Of a stretch of DNA of 6,175 nucleotides, positions 6,170 through 6,175 are shown piece after piece. The notes under the pieces were generated by a model. That model made no database searches. It worked only from the letters and a program-made list of their open reading frames with translations, and was not told the origin of the DNA. The position numbers and the translations under genes were made by a program. Origin of the DNA: an uncultured Clostridia bacterium (GTDB taxonomy: Bacteria > Bacillota > Clostridia > Christensenellales > CAG-917); assembly GCA_946056785.1 (NCBI GenBank), contig CAMGKS010000075.1:1-6175 (forward strand). The letters run 5' to 3'. Every line of letters begins with the position of its first letter. Positions within the stretch are counted from its first letter, which is position 1.

Positions 6170-6175
6170 GGAAGG
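6113..6175 (+). CDS. Possible start of a divergent gene, unrecognised, cut by the window edge
   Basis: An ATG at 6113 opens a 21-codon frame to the window end, reading MLPISAAQVELGGISSGLTG and one further residue. A weak GGTAGAAA precedes it. The peptide looks protein-like and the GC rise would suit coding DNA, but all that is visible is 63 bases, and two minus-strand frames are also open across this stretch (to stops at 6092-6094 and 6082-6084). It overlaps the foldable segment listed separately; the two readings compete. No function is assigned. Confidence 0.15.
   Translation, partial: MLPISAAQVELGGISSGLTGR

Noticed and set aside
6159..6175. Bacterial SRP (4.5S) RNA, suggested by GACCGGAAGG at the right edge
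   Set aside because: The GGAA tetraloop closed by CC/GG fits, but the conserved CAGG on the 5' side of the SRP symmetric loop is missing, and the upstream bases fold on themselves rather than waiting for a 3' partner. Sequence beyond the window would settle it.

Overview
The window reads as part of a chromosome from a low-GC, Gram-positive (Firmicutes/Bacillota) bacterium, most likely an uncultured member of the Clostridia. The reasons are gene content and order: HPr kinase/phosphorylase, MurB, a PHP-family phosphoesterase, WhiA and DnaE all lie on the minus strand and read right to left. This is a shortened version of the hprK-murB-PHP-(rapZ-yvcK)-whiA-dnaE neighbourhood known from clostridia. 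I cannot place the organism more finely from sequence alone. The genes look like ordinary vertically inherited core genes. No tRNA, rRNA, CRISPR array, insertion sequence or defence gene was seen.

Layout, right to left in the direction of transcription: an unexplained GC-rich, foldable segment at the right edge (about 6090-6175); hprK (6029-5082); a 127-bp AT-rich gap with small inverted and direct repeats (5081-4955); murB (4954-4112); a PHP-domain metal-dependent phosphoesterase (4119-3379); whiA (3382-2417); and dnaE (2427 to beyond base 1, C-terminus missing). From murB to dnaE every junction overlaps: 8 bp murB/PHP, 4 bp ATGA PHP/whiA, and 11 bp whiA/dnaE. These four genes are therefore almost certainly one translationally coupled unit. 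hprK is probably co-transcribed, but a separate promoter in the 127-bp gap cannot be excluded.

Functionally the cluster joins carbon-source signalling (HprK phosphorylates HPr at serine), peptidoglycan precursor synthesis (MurB), a phosphoesterase of unknown substrate, a DNA-binding regulator linked to cell division (WhiA) and a replicative polymerase subunit (DnaE). Two expected neighbours, rapZ (yvcJ) and yvcK/gluP, are absent between the PHP gene and whiA, and no HPr gene lies between whiA and dnaE.

Start codons need care. The longest open frames of hprK and whiA begin at upstream TTG codons, but Shine-Dalgarno placement and family alignment support internal ATG starts at 6029 and 3382. 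The PHP gene does appear to use TTG. No clearly new biological system was found. The most unusual items are the compacted gene cluster, a hairpin covering the murB start codon, an apparent extra segment in the DnaE PHP domain, and the structured segment at the right edge.
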